This document shows positions 26,815-39,881 of a stretch of DNA of 64,000 nt, piece by piece. The DNA comes from Urechis unicinctus. Lineage: Eukaryota > Annelida > Polychaeta > Xenopneusta > Urechidae. Location of the stretch: NCBI GenBank assembly GCA_034190875.2, contig CM067349.1, forward strand, positions 13,799,673 through 13,863,672, in the 5' to 3' direction. The translations under genes and the position numbers were made by a program. The first letter of the stretch is position 1, and every line of letters starts with the position of its first letter. The notes below the pieces were generated by a model. The model worked only from the letters and a program-made list of their open reading frames with translations. It ran no database searches and was not told the origin of the DNA.

Positions 26815-27300
26815 AGCAAAGAATGTGCAAATTGGTCATTTCTTTCCTTTTATCTTTTAAGATCCATTGTTTCACTGCAGCAACCAGAATAATCCAGGTG
26901 CGTACTTTTGGAATGCAATACGAACGTCCAACACGAATTGCTGCTCATGGTTTCACCGATTTGTTGTCCTACATTGACCGGTCTTACATAAGCTTAATGG
27001 ATGTTTGTGGCGCAGTATCCACTACATATATAACGCCTTAAGTCTGCCTTTCGTGATCAAAGTGAGACGACCCTCAGATACAAATTGCCTTATTTATGTA
27101 ACATGTCTGGTAAAACTGCGTTTTGTTGTATTCAAGTTATTATTGCCTTGGAATCGGAAGGTATTCTTCAATAGGTTAGGCAACAGGACAGAAAACTCAT
27201 TGACAGTAGCGATTTTCGGATGAATCCCCGGTTATCTAAGTGCGTCTGTGGTCCATTGAACACCATGAACCCGAACGTCGGCAACATTGACAGCTTTGGT
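26815..27300 (+). repeat. Dispersed repeat family D, copy 1
   Basis: Colinear with 38120-38610. Anchors are CAAATTGGTCATTTC and AAGATCCAT (26828-26870 against 38137-38175), CTTCGGAATCGG-like with GGCAACA (27150-27185 against 38448-38495), and TGACAGTAGCG (27202 against 38504). They end at TGGTCCATTG (27247 against 38572). Confidence 0.6.
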
Positions 27301-27629
27301 AATAAAAAAATACATTACTAATGTCATCAAACAAACCTATATGTTCGAAAAGGCATCTTCTGTTTATAAATGTTTTCTGGTTACTGGTTAGAATGCATGC
27401 AATCATGTTGAGGCATGTACTTGAGTTGTTCATCAAAATGACCCACACTAAAGTACAATGTTTTAGCGATAACAATATCGCTATTTAACAAACTTTTTTC
27501 AATGAGCGATATCCCGAACCATAGTAGTTCAGCTGAGTGAAATATCGATGGTTGCACAGAGGACCAAATTTGATGGTATGTCATTATGACGCAGCTATAT
27601 GATATCTAGAGTATTTCCGATTAAGCCGG

Positions 27630-27797
<168 letters not shown>

Positions 27798-28369
27798 CTG
27801 TGATTTCACGTACACTTCGGCACTATGGTTCGTTCAGAAGTTTATGCACTTTCAATGCCTCCTTCGGCACTGTATGCCAGACCATTATTATATATTTCCG
27901 TAATAAGGCAACTGCACCTCTGCCTCATTTCGCATAAATTTGTGATTGCCATATCATCTTTGTCGAAGACTGTAGGAGAAGCTTTCATTCCTCGTTAGCG
28001 TTATCAATAGTACGCTACTAATGTCCGAACTTGACGCTCATGTTGTTTCATATATGTACCGTAGGTTAATTTCTTTTATGCAATGGAGTTTTAAAATGTT
28101 ATATAAAGGTATGATGTATGCAAATGATGGTTAAATCGACTGAAACATGCTGCAAGAGTTAGTTATACAGAAGCACTTGAGCTGCATGCAATGACGACAC
28201 CGATAGAGATAAAGAAATTTACGACACGGATGTCATAGGCTGGCTCAGTTTGAAACCATATACCTCAGAAATCGATAATATATTACATGGCTCTGAAATA
28301 CGCTTACTGATACGCTCAGCGAAAATCCAGTCCTTGTATGCAATACGTAGGTACTATCGCAGATTCATT

Positions 28370-28520
28370 GCCTCACATCACACTAAGTGAATCATATTTC
28401 CCGATAGATATCACATAAGTAATAACTATATATAATTCAACTGATGAGAGCCGTCATTACACCTCTCATCATGACTTCATATAAAACGACTGTAAACGAA
28501 CCGCAACCACATATCAACAT
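28370..28520 (+). repeat. Dispersed repeat family E, copy 1
   Basis: Similar to 37245-37400. Anchors are CATCACACT-AGT near the start, TCGATAGATAT-like sequence, ATAACTATATATA, and TGAGAGCCGT followed by CTCAT. Confidence 0.5.
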
Positions 28521-30734
28521 TCAGAATGGGACGGATATGATATTGCTTGACTGAGTGTACCAATTACTGTGGCGTTTAGTGCTCCCTGTAGCAATATATA
28601 TGGAATGTGCCTACTTTTCTCTGATTGTATCATACTGCCAGAATATCTGTGAAACCCATGGGTAACTTAGCACATATTGCATTAGCAGCGCTGAGCTTAT
28701 GAAGGAGTGCATTAACGTAGGTCGGACACGTTCAGCGACAATGGCAGAATAGACAAGATATAATATTGACTTAATCAGCATTGTAGGCGTAGGGACGCTG
28801 AAAAGGGGTATATTGACATTCGCTACAGGCTTAAATCAAGGTACATGATCTGCAAAAGTATGGCTGGGCAAGCTCATTCTGTGGTGCATATTAACATAAT
28901 ATTCATATGACGTTAGCTAAAAGATGAATGAATATCACTTACAAATTTATGCTAGAGAGCTCCGTGATCAGGTTCTTTACCAATCGCATAAAGCCTTGGG
29001 CGGATGTTTTTTTTATAAAATCCGCGGAAAAACCGACAATATCGAAGATAAATTACTAATAAAAACTCCAACACAACAATGCGGACATGCATTCATTTTC
29101 CGCGGCGCATCAGGTGGAATTTTCCTTTCGATTTATGACCAATTAAATCAGCATAATGGCGCTGTTCTTATACCAGCTCCGTCAAGGATCAAGGCTTGTG
29201 GCGAATAATGCGACAATTTAACACTAAGCACTTGTAAGCATAAAGGTTCGGCATAGTAAATGACACTCGCTGCTCTAATAAACAACACGCAAAAGACATC
29301 GGCTCGCCCTCTCATCCTATCCACCAATCGACGCTTTCAGGCGAGTTCAATACCTGGGGAACAATACTGCAGAAGATAGATATTCAATACATCAGCGTAT
29401 CTACATGTCGCAATTGAAGTAGGTTCCTATCCTCGGGTTATTAAATGTATAAACACTTGAAACCGGCTAAAATATAAATCTTACTCAATATCCATACACC
29501 TAAAGGATATATGATGATTGTAAATGGCTTGAACTGCAATATTTTCCTGTGCCCTGTATACCATAAGGATCCATGTTATAGCTGTGTTTACTAAGTCACT
29601 CATTGTCGACTCCTGGTATAGCTGTTTATGCTTATTGCTGGTTGGTGTCAATGTCGATGGGCGCTTATCATTAGATACTATGGTATGTGTATTGGGCCGA
29701 AATACACGGCTGGCATCACCAGGATGCTGATATTGACGTCGATGCGGGCCCACATCAACAACAAATAGTTTTTTCAGTATTCAGCGAGGATGTGCATCTG
29801 ATTACATGAAAATCTGATCACGTATATTGACAGATCATCGACGGATTGTTGTGGCGTTTGACGCCAAATGCAATGACGTTTTCATTAACCAAATATATTC
29901 TAACAATTATTTATATTTTAGTACGGGAGACATATGTTTAGAAATGGCTTGGGCGCTTTAGCTTAAATAGCTAATATTATATGTTATCATTAATGCAGTT
30001 ATTCATAAACATACGCATTAAAGATGTGTTATCAGAAGCATCATATCTCAATGGCTTGATTATTAAATGTCTTCTGCAACCTGCAACAATATTAGAAACA
30101 ATTTGCACCACGCAACTGTGTTGTTGCTATCGTTCTTATCTTATGCTGCTTAGGTATAAGATTCCATGGCGAATAAACATGTTTCGGATATGATTGCCGC
30201 GTGATAAGAGCGTGATAGAACGTTCACACTGCTGTAACAGGTAGTTGGCACAATCAATGAGATGGATAGCAAAAGCAATCAGTAATGTTGTCAAAACTAC
30301 ATATCCCTGGGGAAAGGAATATGGAAAGATTTCCAACATTGATTGAGTGGGTTTCTCCAACCATTAATTGAGGGGATTCGAACTCAGAAGATATATTTAA
30401 GATGAACCGCCGTACAAATTAATTACTAACACTGTAAACTGAGTACTATTCATTGAGTAGTAATGTGCAAACACACATGCAGTCACAGCCCATGCGACGA
30501 CGGCATACGCTCAATCAAATGCTGGCACTTAGACGTGTTAGATGCGTTATTGATGCATAACTTCGAGAACAGCGATCTCGTGATTGTTCTGAGACTAAAC
30601 ACCAATGAGTAAAGTGACCATGACATCACGCTACAGAGAACTGTGACCGGCACAATATTTCGCTATGAATAATAAATCTTTTCTGGTTGTCAGATGCATA
30701 TATATTGAGAAGGGAGGAAGCGGGTTTAGCAAGC
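28521..30734. other. AT-rich stretch, no supported gene
   Basis: A 94-codon frame on plus at 28924-29208 has balanced composition but no recognised domain, promoter or splice context, and is not called. Nothing else is supported. Confidence 0.4.
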
Positions 30735-31810
30735 AAATAAAGGTAATTTATGTCTACCGGAATGGAACTGTCAGGTATGCATTAAGTCTCGCACTGATCA
30801 TGAAATATATGGGCAAGCCAATGTCGTTCTCGTGTTTCCAATTAGAGTAATGGGTGGTTCTTATTGCGCATACTTTAATGCTAATTCATTGAAAATCAAA
30901 TTAAAGCTGGTTAAATGTGTTGCCATAATGAATAGTTTGATATAGAGGAATGGTAGGGGTAAGGGGGAGGGGCTGAGGTAAGCAGGGCGCTAGTATTCCG
31001 ACTAATTAGGTAATGAATGGAAAGGAAACTTCCAATTTATTAATATTTATGGGTGGTAGCGTTAGTGTGTATAAGTCGAGATGTATGACACCATGATGGG
31101 ATTTGCGATAACTACAATTGGTATTTGATTTCAATAACCGTGCTACAGATTTCCCCTTGTTGCTGTGCGCAGAATCCCGTTGTTGCGGTGCACAGATTTT
31201 GGTAGAATACGATTTAAGTTCTGGTCATGGGTATTTATGATTATTAGCATTCAGATGATTTTGATTAGCCGAAGCGTATTTTGTGGTCCGGTGGTACGCC
31301 TTTATCAAGTCATCGATCATATTCAACGTATCACTTGTATCGGCTCCCAATAACTGTTACTCAAATCATCTAGTAAGTAAATGTTTGGCAGAGCAATATT
31401 TGACATTTTGATATCCGGTGCCTTCAGCAATCAACGCTTCAAAGGTATGGCCATAGAGTTTTAAGTACGTTTCATTTCTAAGTAATCATTCACGAAGCAA
31501 CACGATTCCTCTCTCAGACACACTTGGAAATTTGTCGGTCTTCTCCTACCCGAGTGAGAGCGAGTTTTTGGCTACGTTATTGATGGATTTCGTGCATGTG
31601 TTAGCCATACCTTCAATAATATCAGCCGACAGTGTCTGCAGGATGACCGCTGTTGAACGTTCCTCATATATATCAATTATATCTATAACGCCTTCCAATG
31701 TCATAGATATACGAGGCTCTGTGGCTTTGTATTGCGTCAGTTAATTACATCGATGTTGAGAAGCACACGATTGTTTTTACATTAGCTGATTGAGCTTTTA
31801 GAAGACTAGT
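30735..31810 (+). repeat. Dispersed repeat family C, copy 2
   Basis: Colinear with 21740-22620. Shared words are GGGCAAGCC-ATGTCGTT near the left, the G-rich GGTAGGGG segment (about 30949 against 21886), GTGAGAGCGAGTTNTT, GATTTCGTGCATGTGTTAGC and GTCAGTTAAT. A further short copy of the left edge is at 59290-59420. Confidence 0.65.
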
Positions 31811-32496
31811 ATATACGGTAATCAAGTGTCAGTCAAAGTTGTTATAAATGCTTAAACCGTTAACAATTAATATGATGCATGTTCCAATCGACAGATAAGT
31901 GATTGAGTAGGTTGAGAGGTGAGCGTTGCTTGAACTTTCTGTTTCTATATATTTAAATACTCTGAGCGGAAAAATAACCTCATAAATTGTGGTGTTTAAC
32001 AACATAAAATAACACTACCTGACCCTTTCATGTTAAGTAAAGCATTTACTGGATCTGAAATACTGCTCAATAATTGATTTGTTTTCTCTCCGACGACTTG
32101 CCTATGATATCAACCTAGTGATACCGTCAGTTCATACCAGCACCCTTCCCTCCCTGACAAGCTGCATAAATTAGACGTGACTATCTACGCAAGTGTAATG
32201 AATTAATCATATGTAACTACAATCGTGTGCATTAGCAACCTGCCATATATGTTAATTGGGATGTGAGGAGACTTTAGTGGAAAAAACTTCCACGATCCAT
32301 TGATCAAAGCTGGAAATGTACGCAGTACCAGACCGGATGTTCGTCATCAGTTACATTAAGCTGCCAGTTGGCACCAGATGTGTTGATGCAGCTGATTAGG
32401 TCGTTCGAGTTTTACTGACTGCAATAATTATAATCAGATGCCATTGGATGGATATTACAAACCTGAGCTACATCAATAGTGGATGCGATTAAAACA
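31811..32496. other. AT-rich stretch, no gene seen
   Basis: No supported feature. Confidence 0.4.
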
Positions 32497-33160
32497 TCAG
32501 ATCAACTCTTCTGCTGCCAACAATTCTTTAAGTGCTGTTTCTGCGTTAAGGTAGTCTGCGTCCCAGACTCCAGGGGTTCCCCTACGCTTCTCGCCCTTGA
32601 GCCTACGACAAGACAAGGTCTTAAACTGGCGCGTCGAATATTCATTAGACACGTTCGTTAATCTTCGTGACCAATCAACGCAAAGGTTGTAACCCGGATT
32701 GACCTTAATTGCGCGTGTCTGGCTCATGAAACTGGCTTGTGATACGCACCCTCGGTTTTATGTGACTTCATGTACATTGTTGTGGTCTGCGTCCAATGAG
32801 AACACATTGAATGTCTTCTGGAATTATGGGGCGTCTCAAAAGTCCACATTGGCACCACAAAAAGCGCTTTAATCGCTTGGCTGCAGGAAAGTTTGTTTAC
32901 GTAATAGTCAGTTAAAAAGAACCAGTTGTGTGTCTGCTTCTCTCTCTGACTGTGTGATTACCGTTGCCACTCAGCGTGAAACAACAAATCGGGGTGTTGT
33001 AGAATGTGTGCCCGGCTCATAAAAATCACTCGTCCGGTTGGACAAGTTGACTTGACAAGTCCGACATTACAAATCACTTGTCCCGGCAAGCGGACAACCA
33101 TAAGTGTCGAACCCTGGCCCATTCCAAGCATTGCATCGATAGCAGTAGCTAACAACGTGT
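32497..33160. other. CpG-richer segment with CCAAT word and inverted ACTTGTCC repeats
   Basis: This stretch is less AT-rich than its surroundings and holds many CpG dinucleotides. It contains a CCAAT word (GACCAATCAAC, about 32669). A 76-codon minus-strand frame (32497-32727, ending LNAETALKELLAAEELI) has protein-like composition, but no family was recognised. At 33025-33085 the words ACTCGTCC, GGACAAGT, GACAAGTCC and ACTTGTCC form overlapping inverted repeats typical of a foldback or small element end. Whether this is a promoter, a small gene or a repeat cannot be settled by reading. Confidence 0.35.
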
Positions 33161-33263
33161 AGCAAAATGGTTCCTCGTCCCAGCAGCCACATTTACAAAA
33201 CAGTCACGACCCATTAAGCAGCCGAGCGAACAAGTCTTTCAAACGGAGCGTACCAAAACAAAT

Positions 33264-33440
33264 ATGGCGCAGAATCTTCGGAATATGTAGAACTGACAAA
33301 TGAGAGACAACGACTCAAAAGTACCCGAAAGTGATCAAGAAACACGGCTTGTGATTGGAGCATCCAAAATCTGGGATGCTAGTCCAGTTCAAGTCGTTAC
33401 CGTGTCCTAGACTGATGGCGAGACTATTGAATATCAGTAA
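33264..33440 (+). pseudogene. Protein-like fragment, unassigned
   Basis: Starting at an ATG in the context ATATGGCGCAG (33264), protein-like readings continue across two frames: SSEYVELTNERQRLKST, then from the ATG at 33300 a 36-codon frame containing ESDQETRLVIGASKIWDASP and a stop at 33408-33410, with TDGETIEYQ in frame behind it up to 33440. The charged, low-Asn composition differs from chance frames in this AT-rich DNA. It ends about 100 bp before the non-LTR relic and could be an upstream part of it, an independent gene remnant or a chance reading. No family was recognised. Confidence 0.3.
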
Positions 33441-33539
33441 CATGTAAGCAGGGCGCGCAGCCAACAGGCGAGGGGACCTTGACTAGCGTTAAGGTAGATT
33501 TTCTCAGGTTATTTCGGTTGCACCATTTGCTCGGATATC

Positions 33540-34270
33540 AACAACCAATTGATGTCAAATCTGCTTTGTAATTATACACAGCAACGATTGCAAGGGGGAT
33601 CGTGAAATTCCGGATGGTTTTAGCTGCAAAAATGGCTTGAAGCAGGGTGCAGTGTTGTCTGTAATACTTTTCTGTATTTATATGGATAAACTATTCACCC
33701 GTCTGTCACACATTAAAGTTGGATGTCACATGGGTCATACATTTGTTGAGGCACTTGGTCATGCTGATGGTCTGTCGTTTATTGCAACGTCTTTGACCGC
33801 CGCTAAGACAATGATTGAACTCAACAAAGACCAATTCATTAGGTTTCAATGATGACCTGTGCGATGCAGATTGAATGCTAAATGGTTGTACTATTTCTAT
33901 TAGGAAAAATGATTTGCATAATGAAACATATATCGGTAAAAACTATTATGCTAATAATATCAATGTTTCTTGTTCTAATTCATTGTCACAAACATATTTG
34001 CTGATGTCTAGGTTTTGGGCGTACAATGTAGACTTGAGAAACATGTCTTTTAACAGTTTCTGTGCAAGTGTTTATTGCTCGCCTTTAAGGAGTTTAGACC
34101 ACCGACACAGAATGATTTTGCTTAACTTTTTGAAACTACGTTTGGCGTGTCTGGCAGCTTCTCCCTCAAGTAATTGTGAGTTAATATTTTCTAATTATCA
34201 TCAGAAAATGCCACTTTCGCGTTCGCCAGTGACTGCAAACATGTCTACCTCGTTATATATGAATCAACTC
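33540..34270 (+). pseudogene. Non-LTR retrotransposon reverse transcriptase relic
   Basis: Reverse-transcriptase motifs are clear at 33625-33850. They comprise GLKQGAVLS and LFCIYMDKLF (motif 4 region, normally QGxxLSPxLF), then GCHMG and the motif 5 position ALGHADGLSF. There the catalytic Y-A-D-D is changed to HADG (33760-33771), which would abolish activity. YTQQRLQ about 60 bp upstream fits the preceding RT segment in another frame. Downstream, 33875-34291 reads like the region after the RT (FCASVYCSPLRSL, then HRHRMILLNFLK) behind a frameshift and stop at about 33850. The arrangement matches the CR1/jockey-like group common in marine invertebrates. It is a 5'-truncated, multiply broken relic. 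Confidence 0.8.
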
Positions 34271-34299
34271 CAGGTATTGAGCCATGTATGAAATGACTG

Positions 34300-36060
34300 T
34301 GAATAGAAATCTGCTGTGATGGCCTTTTACGTTCCTTTCATCGGTCGCGCTGACGAATGGAGCAATTCGTTGCTGTCAATATCGATAGCACAGCAAAAAC
34401 GCAACAGAACCTACACTATCAGTTATAACCATCCAAAATAAGGTGGGCTTGTCGATTCGTGAGACCGTTTCTTTACATAACATTTAGACAAAATGCATTA
34501 TTGACGTATGAGCCTGTTTTATGGTGTGAGTGTTGCATGCCACATAACTCGCCTTTACCAGGCAGTCATTAAAGTGGTTTAGCGCTATCATTTCCAATCT
34601 GCAACCTAACAGGGTAGACCAAGACTAAATATTGATCACACTGTACGAGCAGCTGCACACAAGATGACAGTCAAGCTACAGACTGGTACACGTTGGACGT
34701 TCTACAGTATTAGAACCTGCGTTACTTAATACAGCAATACAGTTAAATTTATCATGAGTAACCCATAATGTGCAACCTTTATATCGCGATGTTACACATT
34801 CGTCACACCAGCAGCCATTTCGATGCATAGGAAGAGTTTTTTGAGATGTAATCTATTGTTAGAAGATGAATAACCGCTTATAATAAGAAGCTTTTCATTG
34901 GTTAGGACTGATCGATGTAACCGCGTAAGTGATGCATCAGGTATAACAAGAAAGAACAGGCAAGAAAACGTGCAGATAACAATTATTTAGATTAAGTGTT
35001 TATTTATGTGTTTAACAGTACTTATGGGACGTCTCGCCACAGAACGTTGCATCGACTAGCGGCCAGATTGAAATATATCAAGTTTTAAGAATCTGGATTG
35101 TTTCTCTGGTATCACATAGGACAATAATACATTTCGCTGTATAGTTTCAAAACTTCACGATCGTTAATGATGGAGTCTACCTTCACATGGTGATGGCGGA
35201 TTTTCTTCACAGTATTTTTCAATGATTATAAATTTTTTCAACTTCAATGGACTTCGTCTGTTGGTATGAGCGTCAATTTAGTCTGTGTCGATGACATACA
35301 CTTTTCTCTCTTCACTTGCTCCATGGATGCATTCAAATCGAGGAACTGCTCCCTGCAATGAGCCACATATTAATGTTTGTGAATTTTGAGATATTGTACA
35401 TTCCTATGATTAAAATCGAATGGTGAGGTTAACAATATATATGTCATTAACCGGTCTGTAAGATACTTGCAACGATTGCTTATATGCAAGATCTATGATT
35501 AATCAAACCAGCTGATAAGATGATGTACTAATCTCGATAAGGACAATCCGAATACTTGTTCATATTGACACTGCATCGGCGAGGTTGCATTGCTGGCGGT
35601 GTATTTATTCCAAACAAACGGCGGTTGGTTTACTCCATTTATTGCTGACATCCACGTATTGCGGTTAATATTGATGGAAGTAGAGGTGCGTACATCTATT
35701 GTAAAGGCTTTCAATTAACCCAGATGAAGCAAACATACACCAAAAACCAACAAACATAATCAACATGCAGCAAGCTGTCTTGTGTTCACATAGAGCAAGA
35801 CATAATGTAGTTAGTGAATGCTATCGCTAATAACAGAATAACAGAGGCGTCATTATATTTATCCTATTGAATCAGATTTGACATGTGCCCTTTAACGTCT
35901 TTCCCATCGATAGGGAGCCCAGGCCGCTATTCACTAATTCATCTGTGCCATGGCCAATATATCAAGAAAAAGAGACATATAATCGCACGATGTTTAACCG
36001 TACCTTTTGGAAAGTGACTCCATCACTTTGAGGTCATTCGGTACATTCTAGGTAGAACAG
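34300..36060 (+). repeat. Segmental duplication A, copy 1 (includes family B copy 2)
   Basis: Colinear with 42060-44440. Anchors are TTCGTTGCTGTCAA (34367 against 42104), TTCGTCACACCA (34799 against 42557), GGCAAGAAAACGTG (34961 against 43471), GTGATGGCGGATTTTC against TGATGGCTGATTTTC (35192 against 43748), ACTGCTCCCTG-AATGA (35346 against 43917), and GTGAATGCTATCGCTAATAA (35815 against 44297). The copies differ by one large indel of about 750 bp. The block begins just after the non-LTR relic, but the sequence before copy 2 does not look like that relic. From about 35600 the block is also a copy of family B. Confidence 0.7.
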
Positions 36061-37244
36061 CGCACGGCTTAAAGCTCAAATAATAAAGCTGAGCGTTCAA
36101 TGACATCTTATTTATCAATCTTAGTAGCAGTATAACTATCAGATAATGTCAATACTAAGTTCACTTCCGCCTATGTCATGTCTGGCGTACGATATAATAG
36201 GGTTAGGAGTATTTGTTTCATGAAAAGTAACTACTGTTTATTACGCAGCAAATAAATTCGAGAATGATGCTCTTTTGGAAATATGGCGGTCTTTTCGAAG
36301 GAAATGTAAATTTTGACTACGTTATTCATTGCTTCCTTATGAATGCTTGCCTCTTCATCAATTGTTCCTTCCGACTTTGCGTGCAGCAAGAGTTAGGTAA
36401 CACATTTCGTATCAGTTGTTATGATAGCTATTCTCGCTTTACTTGTCAGATGATAACGTATCTGTGCGATTTTATATTGTGTCAGTTAATTACCCGTTCA
36501 GGTTCGCGGCTTATATTTATATTAGAGCTCACTACGTTTGCACGTTGTGTATTATTGTAGCGACTGCTGCTCATAGCGAAGAGCATGTTGCAAGTAGTCG
36601 CATAATTATGCATCGAAATGAATACTTGACAGACGCTGCTAAAATTAATGCTAATATACCGTTCACTTAACAAGGCCTACGAGAATACATACCCTGCAAA
36701 TTCTGCAAAACCCCACGAATTGTTGTCCATAGTAAAGTTTCAAGTGATATCAGCTTGTTGTGTTATCAACGTCATGCATAAGGGCACCAGAGAGGTATTT
36801 TTTTCATTTTTAAATGAAGGGCTTTATGTCGTAACCTTGCTTGACAATCATAATGCTGTAAAACATTGACATACGTAAATCTCAGGGATGCATGGGATTC
36901 TGAAGTCTTATATAAATGTTTGATACATGCAGATGACAAGTGTAAAATATCTTGCACGTCGTTCACTTGGGCAGTATGCAATAACGAAGCCGATAGCAGA
37001 TTGCAACGTGAATGTCATTGAGGGATGCAGTTGGAAGCTGAAGAGCTGTGTCAAATGTATGCTGACGCACTCGGCGGAATAACAATCATCCAATCCAATA
37101 TTCAAATGTGCTGTCACGCTCACGCGCAGACCGTAACCACATGACAGGAAATGCTTCATCTTTTTAAATTCCGATAGGTTACAAACTGGCATCGATCCAC
37201 AGGATCACGCATAACATTTAGTGAATACGCATAACCCATGACTC
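36061..37244. other. AT-rich stretch with a weak family C remnant
   Basis: Positions about 36340-36495 end in ATTGTGTCAGTTAATTACC and resemble the right half of family C (22450-22560 and 31690-31750). No gene is supported. Overlapping short frames lack recognised content. Confidence 0.4.
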
Positions 37245-37400
37245 AGGCATATTACATCACACTGAGTATGTCAAATTCCTCGATAGATATTACAATGTAG
37301 AACAAATTATAACTATATATATTTCCCTTGTTGAGAGCCGTTATCTTATCCCTTATGCTCAAACCACTACATGCATAACGTAATCACGAATCAACATAAA
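37245..37400 (+). repeat. Dispersed repeat family E, copy 2
   Basis: Partner of 28370-28520, same orientation, diverged. Confidence 0.5.
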
Positions 37401-38119
37401 CGAATTAGCACAAGGACAACCAGTGTTGCCAAAATCTCGCTGAACTGGCCTTTAACCGTATTGATCCATCCTCGTATTGTGATAGAATCAGCACCACTGT
37501 AGCTCAATCGGCCTATAAAACATTATCAGTCTCTGCAGAATCCCCTTGCAATAAAGTCAGCGATAGCTTGAGACTAACCTTGGGCAAATATCTACTGCCA
37601 TTTGGAGATCAGACAAGGTTTGGACGTATGATCAAAAGTTGCTAACTGAAAACAACCGGCCGGGTACCAAAGACTAAGTTTGCTTTGTACCACCATTGGA
37701 CATCATGACTGACAAGCAATGATGGACATAATCTGACGTAATGGTATAACGATCACAACTCTTATTATACTAAGGCGTAATTATTGTATCATCTTAGGCT
37801 ATAACCTTTGTCAAAATCAATGCCCCTGTCGAAAAAGGTATTCCTTGTCATATGATTGCTAGAATAATGACCAAAGGGACGGTTACGCTGTTACTAGGTA
37901 CACCAACAACTATGGTTTATGTCGTAAAATGCTTATATATAGAAATATGTATGTAACAACGTATTCTCTTATCGTACCATATAGCAAGACAGGCTCCTTG
38001 GATAATTCTGGCACAAATAGTTTTAGCAGCGAAATATATAGGCTCCGATTATAACTAGTTTAGTGGAAAAAATGTAACAATTATGATACATTTGAAATTT
38101 ATTGGAATGATATGCCATT

Positions 38120-38610
38120 TGTAATTAAAAATATGCCAATTGGTCATTTCATTCCTGTGTTACTTAAAGATCCATGGTTTAACTGCCCGACCTAGAAAAA
38201 TTCAGGGGCGTGCTCGTGGAATATATTGCGAAAGTCAGGATATCATTATTGGTGATGGTATCTCTTCCGATGAGTTGTTCCACTTTGATCGGCAATAAAT
38301 AGGCCTTATTTAGCTGTATGGCGCTGTATGCATAACATATATATTGCCTCAGTTTCTAACATAAGAACGCCTTTCGTGACCAAAGTGGAAGTCCCCCAAA
38401 TAAAACATTGTTTTGCCTATGTATTCGAGGCAACTATTGCTCTGATTGCTTCGGAATCGGCAGAGTATTCTCAATTAGGTTTGGCAACAAAACAAGAATA
38501 TCAATGACAGTAGCGTTTCCGGGATAAATTTCTGACAATAATGCACCACTGGGGTTTTTAAGTGCTGACGTGGTCCATTGGGCTCCACCAACATGAACGT
38601 CAGCAATAAG
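38120..38610 (+). repeat. Dispersed repeat family D, copy 2
   Basis: Partner of 26815-27300, same orientation, with moderate divergence and small indels. Confidence 0.6.
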
Positions 38611-39344
38611 TTAGACTATAACAGCATAAATATTATATTAAATTATTTTCAAACATATAAGCTTATATTGATATATAAAATGCATCCAATAAGTCAGTTA
38701 TATGGATAGACTACGACAATAGCATAATTGGTCTTGGCTGCTTGCAGGTAAAGTGAAGTACTAAAGTCGTTTATTAATAACAATAACGATATTGTTGGAC
38801 TTTGTTCCCGCTGTCAGTCATAAGTACGTGTTCAAAAACAATGGATTCTGCCTGCGAATGAGCAGTGAAATCTGTCTTATCAGTGAAATTAATTATTGTT
38901 TTATCAATGTACGACGCTCAGACAGAGCAGGGTGAGGTTATTTCCGCCTAACAACTCGGCAAGCCGAACACGCTGACGGTTTTTTTTACCAAGATTTCAC
39001 CTGTGTTTATACTGTAGGCCGCGTCACTTTTAGCGATATTTGGTACCGGTTTGTGAAGAAATTGTGAACAGGTCGTACTGTCGCACTATCGGGTAAGAGA
39101 TTTTTCACCTTTCCACAAACAGAATTCGAAAGACAAGGCGACACTTTGGAAAGAATATCTTGGACAGCCAAAGTGATTGGGTTGAGGAACAAGCGAGAGG
39201 CGCTTACAGAAAACTAATTTCTAATTTCTAGGTCAACATTTAAGTGTATGCACGAGGCTATAGATTGGATCCAGTATGAACACACTGTGTTACCTCTGTG
39301 TTGTTGGTACATTTAACAGCTGCTGATGTTCGTTGCTGTAGGTG

Positions 39345-39881
39345 CTCCGTGATGTGAATAATGATGATGGAATTATTGAAACAGAGAGTGATGTTGAGAC
39401 AATTCTGATCCAGCATCTATTCAAGATGATGTTATTACTCAAAGTTCAGTCAGTATCGAGGCATGCTTAGAGGGTCGTATTGTGCTCTAATTCAAGAAGA
39501 AAATAAAGATATATTTTGTCACCTAAAGGTTAGAAAAAAATCATAAAGTATAAAAGTCGTAAACAAAGATGACAATGTTTGACAACTTGTAAGTCACTGT
39601 CTGTTGACTGATTTTTTCACAGCAGATACGTCCTGCAATATGTGGTTTCTGTAAATATTCCAGCAGTCATTGTTTTCTGGCCCAATGACATGCTCAAGAG
39701 GCATACAAGTTGCAATGCAGTGCTCAGTGGTACCAATACCAGCTCAGTACAACAAGGCCACTCAGTAGAGTCTGAGCAAGATGAAGATGAAGATGGCACA
39801 TTAAATGACCCCGATTATAATTTTGATAGTGATACTAACGATGATTGCGACGAAGATATGATTGATAATCAAACTGTGTGA
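39345..39881 (+). pseudogene. Acidic coding remnant, possibly two exons
   Basis: After an acceptor-like TTCGTTGCTGTAG (ending about 39342) the plus strand reads VLRDVNNDDGIIETESDVET and, after a one-base shift, SDPASIQDDVITQSSVSIEA. A second acceptor-like TTTTTTCACAG (ending about 39622) precedes another frame whose C-terminal half is strongly acidic: VESEQDEDEDGTL, then NDPDYNFDSDTNDDCDED, ending at a stop at 39881. Acidic low-complexity tails of this kind occur in many nuclear and mobile-element proteins and identify no family. The frameshift in the first part suggests a pseudogene. The minus-strand reading of the same DNA (Ser-rich) is an alternative but less convincing. Confidence 0.35.

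Noticed and set aside
28924-29208. 94-codon plus-strand frame with balanced composition
   Set aside because: No recognised domain, no promoter or splice context, and of a length reached by chance in 64 kb.
37498-37575. tRNA-like A-box (TGTAGCTCAATCGG)
   Set aside because: No B-box (GGTTCGANNCC), no foldable acceptor stem and no terminator T-run follow.
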